NCBI RefSeq assembly: GCF_000332275.1
Contig: NZ_CM001776.1
Location: forward strand, 310,001-374,000
Length of the DNA: 64,000 nt
Direction: 5' to 3'
DNA from: Synechococcus sp. PCC 7336
GTDB taxonomy: Bacteria; Cyanobacteriota; Cyanobacteriia; Thermostichales; PCC-7336
The first letter of the stretch is position 1, and every line of letters begins with the position of its first letter. Shown here in pieces: positions 9,239 to 18,513 of the stretch. The position numbers were made by a program, and so were the translations under genes. The notes below the pieces were generated by a model. That model did not search any database. It was not told where the DNA came from and saw only the letters and a program-made list of their open reading frames with translations.

Positions 9239-10246
9239 ATGTGCCTCGATCGCCTGGAGATCGCCTTGAAAAGACTCTCGATGCTTGCCCGTCGAATAGC
9301 GAGCCCGAGCGCCTTTACACTTCCCGTAAAACGCCTATCCCCATTCACCAGCTCGCTGGCAAGCCTACTCCTGTTGTTATTACTCATCGCCTGTCCGGCA
9401 ACCTCAGCCTCCATCTCAGTTGATTTTCAAGCAGGGTCTGACTGGCTGGCTCGCGATTGGAATATTGGCAACTACACAGAGGGCTGCCAAACCGCTCGAG
9501 ACGGTATGACAATTGTCCCAACACCTGATGGTGCAGACCCGAACAATCGGGTTGGTAAGGTTTCCCTCAATTCCTGCGGCTTAACCGAAATCGACGGCAA
9601 ACGCTGGTCCCGCTCTGACAATCGCGGGGAAGGGTTTGTGATGCCCTATCGCGATCGCGATCGGATCGAACTCGGCAAAGTCTACACCTACACCTTTTCC
9701 CTCTATATCCCCGACCAGTTTGGCGACTTCCGCCACGATCGCGATGGCGGCAATTGGGCGATCGTGTCTCAGTGGCCCTGCTGGAGTAGCGACCCCGCCC
9801 AAACCTGCCCCAAACAGGATCCCGATCGCTATTGCGGTAATGGCGCAATCGGCCCCGAATTGAAATGGAGCGACTATCAATACCGCCTGAGGTTCCGAGT
9901 GCGGAATGTGGAGGAAGGAGAAGACGACTGTATCGATATTCGAGGGATTCCCTCTGCGCGAGGAGGATGGGACAGACACATCGTGCAAATTGTCTGGGAT
10001 GCAGACAACTCAGGGTCTTTACGGTGGTGGATTGCGGGGAAACTGGTGAGCGAAGTCCGCGACTTTCGAACTTGGTGGGACGCTCCCATCGTCAAACCGG
10101 CTTGGAAGCTCGGCATGTATATGGGGAGCGGCAGGGATGGGCCTTGGTCTGCCACCGATAACAACGTCACGCTATTTTTTGACGGGTTAGGTGTTTACAA
10201 AGAGATGCCGCTGTCAACGATCTGCCCCAACTGCGAGCGGCCCTAG
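9239..10246 (+). CDS. Secreted polysaccharide lyase-like protein
   Basis: A 335-residue protein with a long N-terminal segment ending in a strong hydrophobic core (SLLLLLLLIACPATSA), consistent with a signal peptide. The ATG at 9281 would give a more standard one; the ATG at 9239 directly abuts the trpB stop. The mature part resembles the heparin lyase I-like polysaccharide lyase family (PF14099). It has a beta-sandwich pattern with YTFSLYIP, the HDRDGGNWAIVSQW region, GGWDRHIVQIVWD, and a C-terminal KLGMYMGSG strand. Eight or more cysteines suggest disulfides outside the cytoplasm. It would cleave an acidic polysaccharide by beta-elimination. It sits just upstream of, and in the same direction as, an exopolysaccharide cluster, so it may trim or release that polymer. 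The family call is by recognition only; the substrate is unknown. Confidence 0.65.
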   Translation: MCLDRLEIALKRLSMLARRIASPSAFTLPVKRLSPFTSSLASLLLLLLLIACPATSASISVDFQAGSDWLARDWNIGNYTEGCQTARDGMTIVPTPDGADPNNRVGKVSLNSCGLTEIDGKRWSRSDNRGEGFVMPYRDRDRIELGKVYTYTFSLYIPDQFGDFRHDRDGGNWAIVSQWPCWSSDPAQTCPKQDPDRYCGNGAIGPELKWSDYQYRLRFRVRNVEEGEDDCIDIRGIPSARGGWDRHIVQIVWDADNSGSLRWWIAGKLVSEVRDFRTWWDAPIVKPAWKLGMYMGSGRDGPWSATDNNVTLFFDGLGVYKEMPLSTICPNCERP

Positions 10247-10762
10247 CCAGCACAGTTGCTCGATCGCCTCAGCAAGTCGAAGTCGCGTTTTATTCAGACA
10301 GGCCCGAGGAGTAAAGCCCGGTCATTTTATACAAGATGGCAAACAGGCAAGCACACGAACAGTTCACTGAAAACTTTTCCCAACAGAGTACGTACTCTGT
10401 ACGTACGGAAATATTCGGGTTGTACGAAAAAAGAGTTTACAAGCATTCATATTTGTACTAGAATTCTTCCAATTCAAGTAAACAACCCCTCACTAAACTC
10501 AAGCCTGTTTAAGGCTGGGTTTGTGTAATATCTTCTTCTCAAAGAGGTTTCAGGTTGTCTGGCCTTGTGTAGGCAATGACTTCTGGTGCTAGGAATATAC
10601 AAAGTACGTCATTCATAGCCTTTGGCTCAATCGACTTGTAATTCCTTCGAAGTTGCTTGCTTTTGCGTTTAGGGGTGGATAGTTGTGATGGGCCAATATC
10701 TATCTAGCTTCTATTGCAAACTTCGAGGATGTTCCAACATGTTTTAGAGAGCGGTACAGGCC
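10247..10762. other. Spacer before the exopolysaccharide cluster, with an 18-bp perfect palindrome
   Basis: No gene is convincing in these ~515 bp. At 10383-10400 there is an 18-bp perfect palindrome (ACAGAGTAC/GTACTCTGT). It overlaps a direct repeat of the self-complementary octamer GTACGTAC at 10388-10395 and 10399-10406, three bases apart. The symmetry suggests an operator for a dimeric regulator about 360 bp before pssD. A cyanobacterial LexA-like box (AGTAC-N4-GTWCT) was considered, but the spacing does not fit. Confidence 0.45.
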
Positions 10763-11215
10763 ATGAAGTTATTACTAGCATGTACATCTGGCGGTCATTT
10801 TTCAACCATGTCTCGACTGAAAGAGTTTTGGAGCGGGCACGAGCGGGTCTGGGTTACAGACCTGAAGACAGACACCGAAAGCTTAAAAAGTTCAGGAGAG
10901 GTTGTTCGGTGGTTACCCTACCAAGCTCCCCGAGATTGGCAGAGCTTTTTGCACAATTTGCCCCAAGTGTATCGAATTCTGCGGCAAGAACAGCCAGCGG
11001 TTATCGTCTCCACTGGAGCTAGCATCGCGGTTGGCTTTGCAATTTGTGCGAAGTTGCTGGGCATTCGGTTTGTCTATGTTGAAAGTATTTCCCGCAGTCA
11101 AGAAATCAGCTTGACTGGCAAGTTAGTTTACCTGCTATCTCATGAATTTTACGTTCAGGATCCTGAGTTGTGCCAAAGATATTCAAAAGCACAGTTTAAG
11201 GGATATGTCGTCTGA
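10763..11215 (+). CDS. pssD: PssD-type (Alg14-like) glycosyltransferase membrane subunit
   Basis: A 150-residue protein beginning MKLLLACTSGGHF, the start typical of the Alg14/PssD family. It has STGASIAVGFAI and a C-terminal QDPEL...YSKA. PssD/Alg14 proteins anchor the catalytic PssE/Alg13 subunit to the membrane and together form a split GT-B enzyme. It adds an early sugar to the lipid-linked repeat unit of an exopolysaccharide. The length is normal for the family, so the gene looks complete. Its partner pssE lies 740 bp downstream instead of adjacent, with two inverted copies of a dispersed repeat between them. This may weaken co-transcription. Confidence 0.8.
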   Translation: MKLLLACTSGGHFSTMSRLKEFWSGHERVWVTDLKTDTESLKSSGEVVRWLPYQAPRDWQSFLHNLPQVYRILRQEQPAVIVSTGASIAVGFAICAKLLGIRFVYVESISRSQEISLTGKLVYLLSHEFYVQDPELCQRYSKAQFKGYVV

Positions 11216-11324
11216 GCTGCCGTCGACGCATGGAGAAGCAGGGGCCGGCGATCCTAAATTTGCCCAAAATGTGGATTGAATTGGGCATACACAATTCGTT
11301 GGTGTTACGCAATTCTTTTGAGTT

Positions 11325-11462
11325 AAACCGAGTCTAGTCTGAAACCTGTAGTTTTGATGAGACATCTATTAGTCCCTCTCACTAGCGCTGTCGATCGCTG
11401 TATTCGCCCCCTAAATCCCCCATTCTGGGGGACTTGGCGACAGTGCTAGCTGGGGTTTGGAG
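11325..11462 (-). repeat. Dispersed repeat, subtype B copy
   Basis: Read on the minus strand this matches the copy at 27368-27482. The shared core is AAGTCCCCCAGAATGGGGG then ATTTAGGGGGCGAAT, followed by CAGCGCTAGTGAGAGGG and a tail with AAAACTAC and GGTTTAA. It faces the subtype A copy at 11498, so the two form a large inverted pair between pssD and pssE. No open reading frame lies inside. Confidence 0.65.
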
Positions 11463-11497
11463 ACGAGGAAGATGAACCGGCGAATCAGCGGTCATTA

Positions 11498-11616
11498 AAG
11501 TTGTAGAACGAAGCCAATACCTCTCACAAGTCCCCCACTGGTGGGGGATTTAGGGGGCCGAGTGCAACGCCTGAAAACTCCAGGTCTCAACATGGATGCG
11601 GTTTATTAGCATTGCA
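11498..11616 (+). repeat. Dispersed repeat, subtype A copy
   Basis: This copy reads AAAGTTGTAGAACGAAGCCAA, then CTCTCACAAGTCCCCCACT, GGTGGGGGATTTAGGGGG, GCAACGCCTGAAAACTCC and AGGTCTCAACATGGATGCGG. The same blocks in the same order occur inverted at 22345-22456. They occur in the same orientation, but interrupted, at 30362-30698. The centre is a short palindrome (TCCCCCAC/GTGGGGGA). It is non-coding. Confidence 0.7.
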
Positions 11617-11958
11617 AAAACTAACTTCCGTATATAAAAAGTTTCTATTTTATTTAAAATTTAACACCAATACTAATATGCTGAGTATCAAATAGCCATG
11701 TCTGAATCGATTTCCCTGAGTCTGAAAGAGTCCTGCAAGGGAAGGGGCATAGTCAAGTAACCAGCCACCACGATCGTAAGTTGATTCAAAACAAGAAGTT
11801 CTCCATTAGGTTAAGGGATTATTAAGATATATGTTTGGAATTTTTCAAAATCAGTTTCTTCGTTTAAACCTGTTAATTAATGGCAGAGTCTATAGTGCCT
11901 GAATGTTGCTGGGGCTCAGCTTATATTTGTTGAGCTTAATCTTGTGGGGTTTATGGGG
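11617..11958. other. AT-rich spacer upstream of pssE
   Basis: About 340 bp with no gene, repeat copy or RNA structure that I can recognise. It is richer in A and T than the coding DNA around it and could hold a separate promoter for pssE and the genes after it. Confidence 0.4.
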
Positions 11959-12444
11959 ATGATCTTTGTCACGCTCGGGACTAGCCCTTACCCTTTCAAT
12001 CGGGCAATCCAATGGCTGGAAGAACTTCACGATCGGGGGATACTAGCTCGCGATCGCCTCACGATCCAATATGGCAACAGCAAACTTGCCAAAGCTTTGG
12101 CACGCCACCCGCAGATTTCGGTCGAGGCAACTCTACCGCCCGATCGCTTTGTCGAAACTGTACGGCGATCGCAATTGGTCATTTCTCATGCGGGTCAAGG
12201 ATCTGCATTTATGCTAGCTAAACAAGGGGCGAGCTTTGTGCTTCTGCCCAGGTTGGCTGAATACGGAGAGCATGTAGACAACCACCAATTATGGTTTGCC
12301 CAGCGCGTCGAGAAATTTGGCGTCAGGATGTGCGTCAACCTGGAACAGCTAGCGGCAGCCGTGGTCTCCCCACCTCCACCAGCGGACAAAGACTTTCTGC
12401 ACGGACCGCTGTTGGCAGACCACTTGATTCGGGCTTATTCTTAG
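11959..12444 (+). CDS. pssE: PssE-type (Alg13-like) glycosyltransferase catalytic subunit
   Basis: About 161 residues starting MIFVTLGTSPYPF, the signature opening of the Alg13/PssE family. Conserved C-terminal GT28 features are VISHAGQGSAFMLAKQGASFVLLPR and EHVDNHQLWFA, which form the UDP-sugar-binding half of a GT-B fold. It works with PssD in repeat-unit assembly for exopolysaccharide at the cytoplasmic membrane. Upstream in-frame starts exist (GTG 11944, ATG 11953); 11959 was chosen because the family normally begins at this methionine. It is 43 bp before the Wzc-like gene and likely starts the operon that runs to the flippase. Confidence 0.8.
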   Translation: MIFVTLGTSPYPFNRAIQWLEELHDRGILARDRLTIQYGNSKLAKALARHPQISVEATLPPDRFVETVRRSQLVISHAGQGSAFMLAKQGASFVLLPRLAEYGEHVDNHQLWFAQRVEKFGVRMCVNLEQLAAAVVSPPPPADKDFLHGPLLADHLIRAYS

Positions 12445-12487
12445 CTCTCGCCCCCGATCGCAAGTCAACAGGAGGAGATTGTTCTAG

Positions 12488-14545
12488 ATGAACGGATTGG
12501 TTGCTGCAACCCTAAGACATTGGAAGCCACTGTTGGCCCTCAATACTGTCCTGTTTGGGATTACTGCCTACAATATCCTGGCCACCCCTCGATTTTGGCT
12601 GGCTCGGGCAGAGTTGATTGTGCCTCAGTCCAGTGCCGATCTCAGCGCCAACTTAGGAACACTGGGGGATCTCAACCAAGAGGGATTGAGCTTCTCCCAA
12701 CAGCTGAATCCCCTCAATACGCTGTCTGCCATCATCACGAGCAACGACACCCTCAGCCGAGTCAGGGACAGCGATCCCGAACAGGAGGACTATCCTCGCT
12801 TGAAAACCTATCGCGATCTGTTCGAGGTGTCGCCGCAGTCCGAATCGACTGTGATTTCCATCGGCGTCGAGGGGTCGAGTGTCGAGCTGGCCCTAGAGCG
12901 AGCCAATCTACTGATGGCGACCTTTCAAGCACGATTGCAAGACTTGCGGGAGCAAGATGCCGAGCAGCGGGTTCAACTGCTGCAAGCTTCACTGCTGCAG
13001 GCCGAAGCCCAACTGAAAGAGGCTCAGCTCAATTTAGTTGACTTTCAAGAATCGTCCAATTTAGTTGACAGTGAAGGGCAAACTCAAGAAATTGTAGCGG
13101 CGATCGCCACTCTGACGACCTCTCGGGCAGAGGTGTTAGCCGAAGCTCGAGCCAGTGTAGCCCGGGCTCAGTCGCTATCTGGCCGCTTGGGCCTCAACCC
13201 CGATCGCGCGATCCAATTGCTGCGGCTTAACGATAATCCCAGCTTTCAATTGGCTCGCACTCGATTGGGAGAGGTAGAAACCAGCCTGACAGAACTCAAA
13301 GGTCGTTTTTTGGCAGACTCTCCCCACATCAAAGCGTTGGAGCGAGAACGCACCGGCTTGCTAGCTCAACTGGCGGTCTATCTCGCAGGGGAAGGCAACA
13401 GCGGCGAGCTCGACCTGCTCGCCGCTGGAGATGCTACCGAGTTGTTGCAAGCTCTCGTCTTGGCAGACAGCGAAGCAGTGGCTCAACAGCAGCAAGCCGA
13501 TCTCCTGCAACAGCAAATCGATCGCCTCAATCAAAGCCTCAGTACCCTACCGGTTAACCAAGCTCGTCTGGCAGAGCTGCGCCAGCAATTTGCTGTTGCC
13601 GAGGGGGTCTACAACGGCCTCATCGCCCAGGTGGAAGAAACGAAGCTGAGCGCCTTCAGTACCTATCCCATCGTCCAGGTGCTGGAGCATCCCTATGCAG
13701 ACAGCAAGCCCGCAGGTCCCTCCCGTCGAGTCATGGCTATGGGCGGATTGCTGGCTTCCGGGCTGGGCAGTGCTGCGATCGTCCTCCTAATGGAAGGGCG
13801 CAACCCTCTATTGGCACCCCGCGATATCGAGACCATCGATATCCCCGTTCTGGAAACAGTTCCCCAGTGGGATGCCCTAATCGGCAACCCAGACGTGCCG
13901 CTGCTGGAGCCGATGCGCGAATATCAGTGGTTAGCCTCAGATATCGAGGCTTTGCCGCTCGATCGTCGGTATTTGATGGTGGCGAGTGCAACTGCTGGAG
14001 AGGGGAAAACAACAACGGTGTTGGGGTTAGCAACAGCACTATCCAGTCTCGGGTTTCGGGTGCTGTTAGTGGATGGGGATTTCCATAAAGGGGAGCTGAG
14101 CCAAAAGCTGGGATGTGCTTGGCAAACCTCCAATCGGACGGAAGCCAGCAGTTTGGTCGATACCAATGTTGTGACAGTGCCAGTCAAGCCTGGCATTGAC
14201 TTGGTCCCGAGTTTGCCGCTGGGAAGCGATACGGCCAAGTTTTTGGCACGAGGAGGGTTTGCCGAATACGTGCAACAGGCTCGGGCAACGGGCAATTACG
14301 ACTACGTGCTTGTCGATAGTGCGCCTGTGGGGCTCACGAGTGAGGCAACGCTGATGGCACGAGCAATCGGCAACGTACTTATGGTGGTGCGACCGGGGAC
14401 GAGTAACCGCGACCCGTTCTGCAACTCTATCGAGCAACTGCAACGTCACGGAGCCCGCATTCTCGGCATCGTCGTGAACGGAAAGCTGGCGAACCCAGCC
14501 AATTACTACCTGTATCGGCCCAAGCTAACGGAGGCAGCCTCGTGA
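12488..14545 (+). CDS. Wzc-like polysaccharide co-polymerase / tyrosine autokinase
   Basis: A 685-residue inner-membrane protein with the layout of PCP-2a BY-kinases. TM1 is near residues 14-32 and a long extracytoplasmic coiled-coil region runs to ~400. The Pro-rich exit motif (YADSKPAGPSRR) and TM2 lie near 415-435. A cytoplasmic kinase domain follows with Walker A (ATAGEGKTTT), Walker A' (VLLVDGDF) and a later Walker B-type strand (DYVLVDSAP). The C-terminus has only a few tyrosines (NYYLY), fewer than in proteobacterial Wzc. These proteins control chain length and couple polymerisation to export by cycles of autophosphorylation. Its start is 43 bp after pssE, and its TGA overlaps the GTG of the polymerase gene by 4 bp, so the two are coupled. 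Confidence 0.85.
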   Translation: MNGLVAATLRHWKPLLALNTVLFGITAYNILATPRFWLARAELIVPQSSADLSANLGTLGDLNQEGLSFSQQLNPLNTLSAIITSNDTLSRVRDSDPEQEDYPRLKTYRDLFEVSPQSESTVISIGVEGSSVELALERANLLMATFQARLQDLREQDAEQRVQLLQASLLQAEAQLKEAQLNLVDFQESSNLVDSEGQTQEIVAAIATLTTSRAEVLAEARASVARAQSLSGRLGLNPDRAIQLLRLNDNPSFQLARTRLGEVETSLTELKGRFLADSPHIKALERERTGLLAQLAVYLAGEGNSGELDLLAAGDATELLQALVLADSEAVAQQQQADLLQQQIDRLNQSLSTLPVNQARLAELRQQFAVAEGVYNGLIAQVEETKLSAFSTYPIVQVLEHPYADSKPAGPSRRVMAMGGLLASGLGSAAIVLLMEGRNPLLAPRDIETIDIPVLETVPQWDALIGNPDVPLLEPMREYQWLASDIEALPLDRRYLMVASATAGEGKTTTVLGLATALSSLGFRVLLVDGDFHKGELSQKLGCAWQTSNRTEASSLVDTNVVTVPVKPGIDLVPSLPLGSDTAKFLARGGFAEYVQQARATGNYDYVLVDSAPVGLTSEATLMARAIGNVLMVVRPGTSNRDPFCNSIEQLQRHGARILGIVVNGKLANPANYYLYRPKLTEAAS

Positions 14546-16032
14546 ACTCGTCAGTTGCTCCAACCGAAATCGCTAAAATCGCCCCTTCGACGGTTGCCGA
14601 TCGCGGCTTATTTTCGTTTGTCTGGCTGCGGTGGAAAGCATTAACCCCAGCCGAGCGGGTCACCTGCGGGGCGATTGTCCTGATTCCGCTGTGGTGGCTG
14701 TGGGGGTGGAAGCATCTTTTGATTCTGCTGGCAATGACGTTAGTGGGACTGGACCTCAAGCGCAACGGCAAACTGCGTTGGCGGCGACCCAGCACCATCG
14801 TCCTCTCAGCTCTGGTTTTTGGCTGTTACGTACTCGTCAATCGTTTTTTCTACAACCAACTGACGGGTAGCTCGTTCAGTCCCAATTCCGTCCTGACAGT
14901 CCTGAACAGTTGGTTTGGATTTGCCATCCTCTTCTGGTACATCCAGAGCAAGCACATTCGCGTGCGCTGGCAGGTGGTGGCTTGGGCTTGCTCGGTGGTG
15001 GCGATCGCGATGCTGGCATTCTGGGCTGTCATTTACTTCGGCTTGCATCAGGGGGGCTATGCTCCACCGCGTTCGCTCTACGGCTTTTTGACAGGCAAGA
15101 GTTTGAGGTACGTGCCAGGGGCTGGCAATAGCAACTACCTGCTGTCCTACTTTCCCTACGACGAATCTCTCATTCCCGGCATGGTGCGATATATTTTCTT
15201 CCTGCCGGGGCCGGAGGCATTAGCGTTAGTGGCGGGGTTTTTCAGTTGTTTGGCTCTCGATCTCAAGCCTCGCCTTTGGTCGATCTCGCTGTTTGGCACG
15301 GCCATTTTTATCCTGTTGCTCAGCGGCACTCGCTCGGTGTTGGTGGCACTGCCGATTGCTTTGGCAATCCGCTACCTGTTCGTGACGAAACGGGTGTTGG
15401 GGCCGGGGGTGTTCTGCGCGATCGCCGCCGCCCTCAGTTTGGGCTTGTTGGCCTTTCCCGATGTGACTGGGCAAGTGATGGAGGCATTATCTGGGACAGC
15501 GACGGCAACAGCAGATTTTCGGGGAGATTCGACAGAGGTACGTCTAGAGATTTATCGCCAGACTTGGAATGCGATTGCTAATGCGCCCGATCTAACTTTG
15601 CTCTTCGGCCACACAGTCTCAGGGGAGACTGTATTGAGGGGATACGACCCCGCTAGGGTTGGCTCCCATAGTTTTTTACTAGGAACGCTGCTGTATCGAG
15701 CAGGATTGTTCGGAGCCACTATTTTTGCAACCTTCTGGATATCGTTGCTGGCATGGCTGTACCGCACTCGTGCCAGCCGCCCAATTTGTGTCTTGCCAAC
15801 GCTAGTGTTGCTCAGCCTGACCTTTGTAGTGATGGAGTTAGAGATGCCAGTCATGCCGATTGTGTTGCTGTGTGTCTTAATGCTCCAGCCTGCGACGGTC
15901 TCGGGGTTGCGATCGCGATCGCGAGAACCCAGTTGGGATAGCTTGGGATGCTTGAGGTCTGCAAATCCGGTGCCACTTAATTCCGAACGGCTTGTTAGTC
16001 GGGAGGGAGGGCGATCTCGCAACCGATGGTAG
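14542..16032 (+). CDS. O-antigen ligase/polymerase-like membrane protein (Wzy-type)
   Basis: A 496-residue protein with about ten to twelve hydrophobic segments. It has the loop layout of the O-antigen ligase/Wzy family: a central periplasmic loop, then FILLLSGTRSVLVALPIALA, which resembles the family's LSxSRxG motif. A larger loop (GHTVSGETVLRGYDPARVGSHSF region) precedes the last segments. The expected role is joining lipid-linked repeat units outside the membrane. It starts at a GTG overlapping the Wzc-like stop (GTGA). The C-terminal ~45 residues are polar and low in conservation signals. Ligase and polymerase cannot be told apart by sequence; the Wzc and Wzx neighbours favour polymerase. 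Confidence 0.75.
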   Translation: MNSSVAPTEIAKIAPSTVADRGLFSFVWLRWKALTPAERVTCGAIVLIPLWWLWGWKHLLILLAMTLVGLDLKRNGKLRWRRPSTIVLSALVFGCYVLVNRFFYNQLTGSSFSPNSVLTVLNSWFGFAILFWYIQSKHIRVRWQVVAWACSVVAIAMLAFWAVIYFGLHQGGYAPPRSLYGFLTGKSLRYVPGAGNSNYLLSYFPYDESLIPGMVRYIFFLPGPEALALVAGFFSCLALDLKPRLWSISLFGTAIFILLLSGTRSVLVALPIALAIRYLFVTKRVLGPGVFCAIAAALSLGLLAFPDVTGQVMEALSGTATATADFRGDSTEVRLEIYRQTWNAIANAPDLTLLFGHTVSGETVLRGYDPARVGSHSFLLGTLLYRAGLFGATIFATFWISLLAWLYRTRASRPICVLPTLVLLSLTFVVMELEMPVMPIVLLCVLMLQPATVSGLRSRSREPSWDSLGCLRSANPVPLNSERLVSREGGRSRNRW

Positions 16033-16111
16033 TTCCACATCGAGTCGCGATCGCCTGCCAGTTGGGGCGAGAGGTCATTGCGGCAGGCAATTGCAGGTGT
16101 GAGGTGAAGTG

Positions 16112-17176
16112 ATGCAGGCTGAATTCCCCATCCCAGTCCCCGCCCCAGTGGCTGCCAATGTGCTGGTCAGTGTCATGATTAGCAACTACAACTACGGACA
16201 ATACATCGGTCAAGCGATCGACAGCGTCCTAGCCCAAACCTATCCCCACGTCGAGTTAATCGTAGTAGACGACGGTTCGGTGGATGGCTCCCGCCAGGCG
16301 ATCGCCTCCTACGGCGATCGCCTCACCGCGATTTTTCAAGACAATTCCGGCCAGGGTCCGGCATTTACTGCCGGAATCGAGCGATCGCGCGGAGACATTA
16401 TTTGTTTGCTCGATGCCGACGATTATTTCCATCCCCAAAAAGTCGCTCGGGTTGTGGAGGCATTCGCTCGGCATCCCGAGTGGGTGCAGTTGTCCCACGG
16501 GCGAGTCACCGTAGATAAAGATGGCGGCAAGATGGGTCGAGATCCCACGTTCTTCAATCGGGGCGATGTGCGCTCGTTGCTCTTGCAATACGGGCGCTAT
16601 GCCTGGGCGGTCACGTCCGCACTCTCCTATCGGCGCTGGGTGCTCGAAACCGTTGCGCCTATCCCCGCCCGCCCCAAAGCCGCCGATACTTACTTGACTG
16701 CCACCGTGCCGTTTTTCGGCGAAGTGGGGGCGATCGCAGACCCACTCATGTACCGACGGCAACATGGCAACAACCGCCGCGCCAAATCCAACAACATCGA
16801 TTATTTAATCGAACAACGCCAAGATTCGCGAGACTGCATCAATCGCGCGGCCGAGCTGACAGGACTGCGCGACCGTTTCGACATTGGGCGAGATGCAGAC
16901 TATCTCAGCTATTTAGCGGCACAGCGAGGGCGGGGATCGCTCGCCGATTTTGCTAAAATTTTGCGCCTCACCCTCAGCGAAAGCTTGGCCCTCGGTCAAG
17001 CTACCAAAGATACTCTGGAGCGACTGCTGCGACGAGGCACCTGTGCTCTTGTCCCGGAACAAGGAAAACTCGTGATGGGCTTGGGACCGCGCCATTATTT
17101 GCGCTACAAGCTGACGGGAGAGGAACCCCAAAACCGCAAGCGATCGGCACCACCCACTCGCAAGGAGGTGGGGTAG
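16112..17176 (+). CDS. Family 2 glycosyltransferase
   Basis: A 354-residue GT-A fold enzyme. It has VSVMISNYNYGQYIGQAIDS at the N-terminus, VDDGSVDGS for the nucleotide site, and LLDADDYF as the metal-binding DxD-type motif. It would transfer a sugar from a nucleotide donor onto the growing lipid-linked repeat unit in the cytoplasm. The ATG at 16112 is preferred over a GTG one codon earlier, because GAGGTG lies at a good spacing before it. The C-terminal third (after ~240) is basic and less typical and may contact the membrane. It is followed two bases later by the next glycosyltransferase. Confidence 0.85.
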   Translation: MQAEFPIPVPAPVAANVLVSVMISNYNYGQYIGQAIDSVLAQTYPHVELIVVDDGSVDGSRQAIASYGDRLTAIFQDNSGQGPAFTAGIERSRGDIICLLDADDYFHPQKVARVVEAFARHPEWVQLSHGRVTVDKDGGKMGRDPTFFNRGDVRSLLLQYGRYAWAVTSALSYRRWVLETVAPIPARPKAADTYLTATVPFFGEVGAIADPLMYRRQHGNNRRAKSNNIDYLIEQRQDSRDCINRAAELTGLRDRFDIGRDADYLSYLAAQRGRGSLADFAKILRLTLSESLALGQATKDTLERLLRRGTCALVPEQGKLVMGLGPRHYLRYKLTGEEPQNRKRSAPPTRKEVG

Positions 17177-17178
17177 CC

Positions 17179-18459
17179 ATGCTCGGTCTCTCCGCCAAAC
17201 TCTCGGCCTCTCCAGTCTCAACGACCCACCGCAAGCTCCTGATCGTCTCCCCCTATACTCACTCGTTGGGGGGCATGACCGTGAGCTTATCCCTGCTGAT
17301 CGAGGGCTTTAAGCAGTTGGGCCTGGGAGATCGACTGAGGGTTGCGACCCGTCTGGGGTCGCTACAGGAACGCTATCTGGTCGCCGCCGGTCATGCGGAC
17401 TGCTTGCAACCGCTGGTCGCGACTGGCTCGGGAGCATCCTTTCTGCGAATGGCGATGCAGTGGGTTCACCAACAGCCCCACTCCTGGCCTTTGCTATTGG
17501 ATAACTGCGTTTGGCGCGATTACCCGCCCATCCTGATCCGAGAATCGCTTTTCCTACACCTGCATCGACGGCCCGTGTTCCACTTCTTTCACGATTTAGC
17601 ACTCTCCTACAACCGGCTGGGCAACTGGGCTCGCAAGCTGGCGTTTACCTGTCTTTCACCAGGAGCAATCTGCAACTCTCACTTCACCGCCAGTCACATT
17701 CGCCAAAATTTTATGCGAGAGATTCGCGGAATTTTATATCAGCCCGTCGATACAGACCGATTTAGCCCCCGCCGCGATCGCCTTCCCCCAGATGCCCTCA
17801 GACCATTGCTAGACTCGGGAACTCCCATCTTGCTCACCCCCTCTCGCCTCAACAAACCTGGCATTGTCAACGACAAAAACTTGCGGGCGCTGATGCCGGT
17901 ACTGGCAGCTTTAAAAGCGCGAGGAGAACGCTATCACAGTGTGGTGATTGGCGATGACGGCTCGAACGATGGCAGCTATACGCGAGACCTAGAGGCGATC
18001 TCCCGACAGCAAGGCGTCGCAGATTGCTTGACCCTTTTGCCCTCCGTCTTCGATATCGAGTGCTACTTTCCCTTTGCCGAAGCAGTGGTCGCCCTTGCCC
18101 CCCGCGAACCCTTCGGACGCACGGTGGTGGAGGCGATCGCCAGTGGCGTACCGGCGATCGGCAGCAATACGGGCGGAATTGCCGAAATTCTGAATAACTT
18201 TGCCCCGGCATGGACCGCGAGCCCCGACGATCCCCGAGGGGTGGCAGATCGAATTTTGAGTCTCAGAACCTCTCCAGCCGAGACCGATCGACGACTCCAA
18301 ATCGGACAAGCATGGATCGCACAACATTGCCAGGTGACTCAATATGCCAAAGGCGTCATGGAGTTGACAGGTTTAGTCTCGCGCTCGTCCGACACAGACA
18401 CCAACCATCCCCCTGACTTCGCCCACAATGCCACTCGGAACTTCAACGCCTCTGGCTAG
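17179..18459 (+). CDS. Family 4 glycosyltransferase
   Basis: A 426-residue GT-B enzyme. The N-terminal domain starts LLIVSPYTHSLGGMTVSLSL. The donor-binding domain carries the GT4 signature EPFGRTVVEAIASGVPAIGS (E-x7-E). The retaining GT4 family builds the side chains or backbone of exopolysaccharides. A ribosome binding site AAGGAGGTGG overlaps the end of the upstream gene. It is one of three GT4 genes in a row, so together with the GT2 and PssDE the repeat unit probably has at least five sugars. Donor and acceptor cannot be read from the sequence. Confidence 0.85.
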   Translation: MLGLSAKLSASPVSTTHRKLLIVSPYTHSLGGMTVSLSLLIEGFKQLGLGDRLRVATRLGSLQERYLVAAGHADCLQPLVATGSGASFLRMAMQWVHQQPHSWPLLLDNCVWRDYPPILIRESLFLHLHRRPVFHFFHDLALSYNRLGNWARKLAFTCLSPGAICNSHFTASHIRQNFMREIRGILYQPVDTDRFSPRRDRLPPDALRPLLDSGTPILLTPSRLNKPGIVNDKNLRALMPVLAALKARGERYHSVVIGDDGSNDGSYTRDLEAISRQQGVADCLTLLPSVFDIECYFPFAEAVVALAPREPFGRTVVEAIASGVPAIGSNTGGIAEILNNFAPAWTASPDDPRGVADRILSLRTSPAETDRRLQIGQAWIAQHCQVTQYAKGVMELTGLVSRSSDTDTNHPPDFAHNATRNFNASG

Positions 18460-18513
18460 GTCTGAGCCCACCGCATTGTCTTTCCCATTCACCTTCAATC
18501 CAGACCATCACCC

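Noticed and set aside
10383-10406. Cyanobacterial LexA-type box
   Set aside because: The half-sites resemble AGTAC/GTACT but have no four-base spacer, so the match fails.
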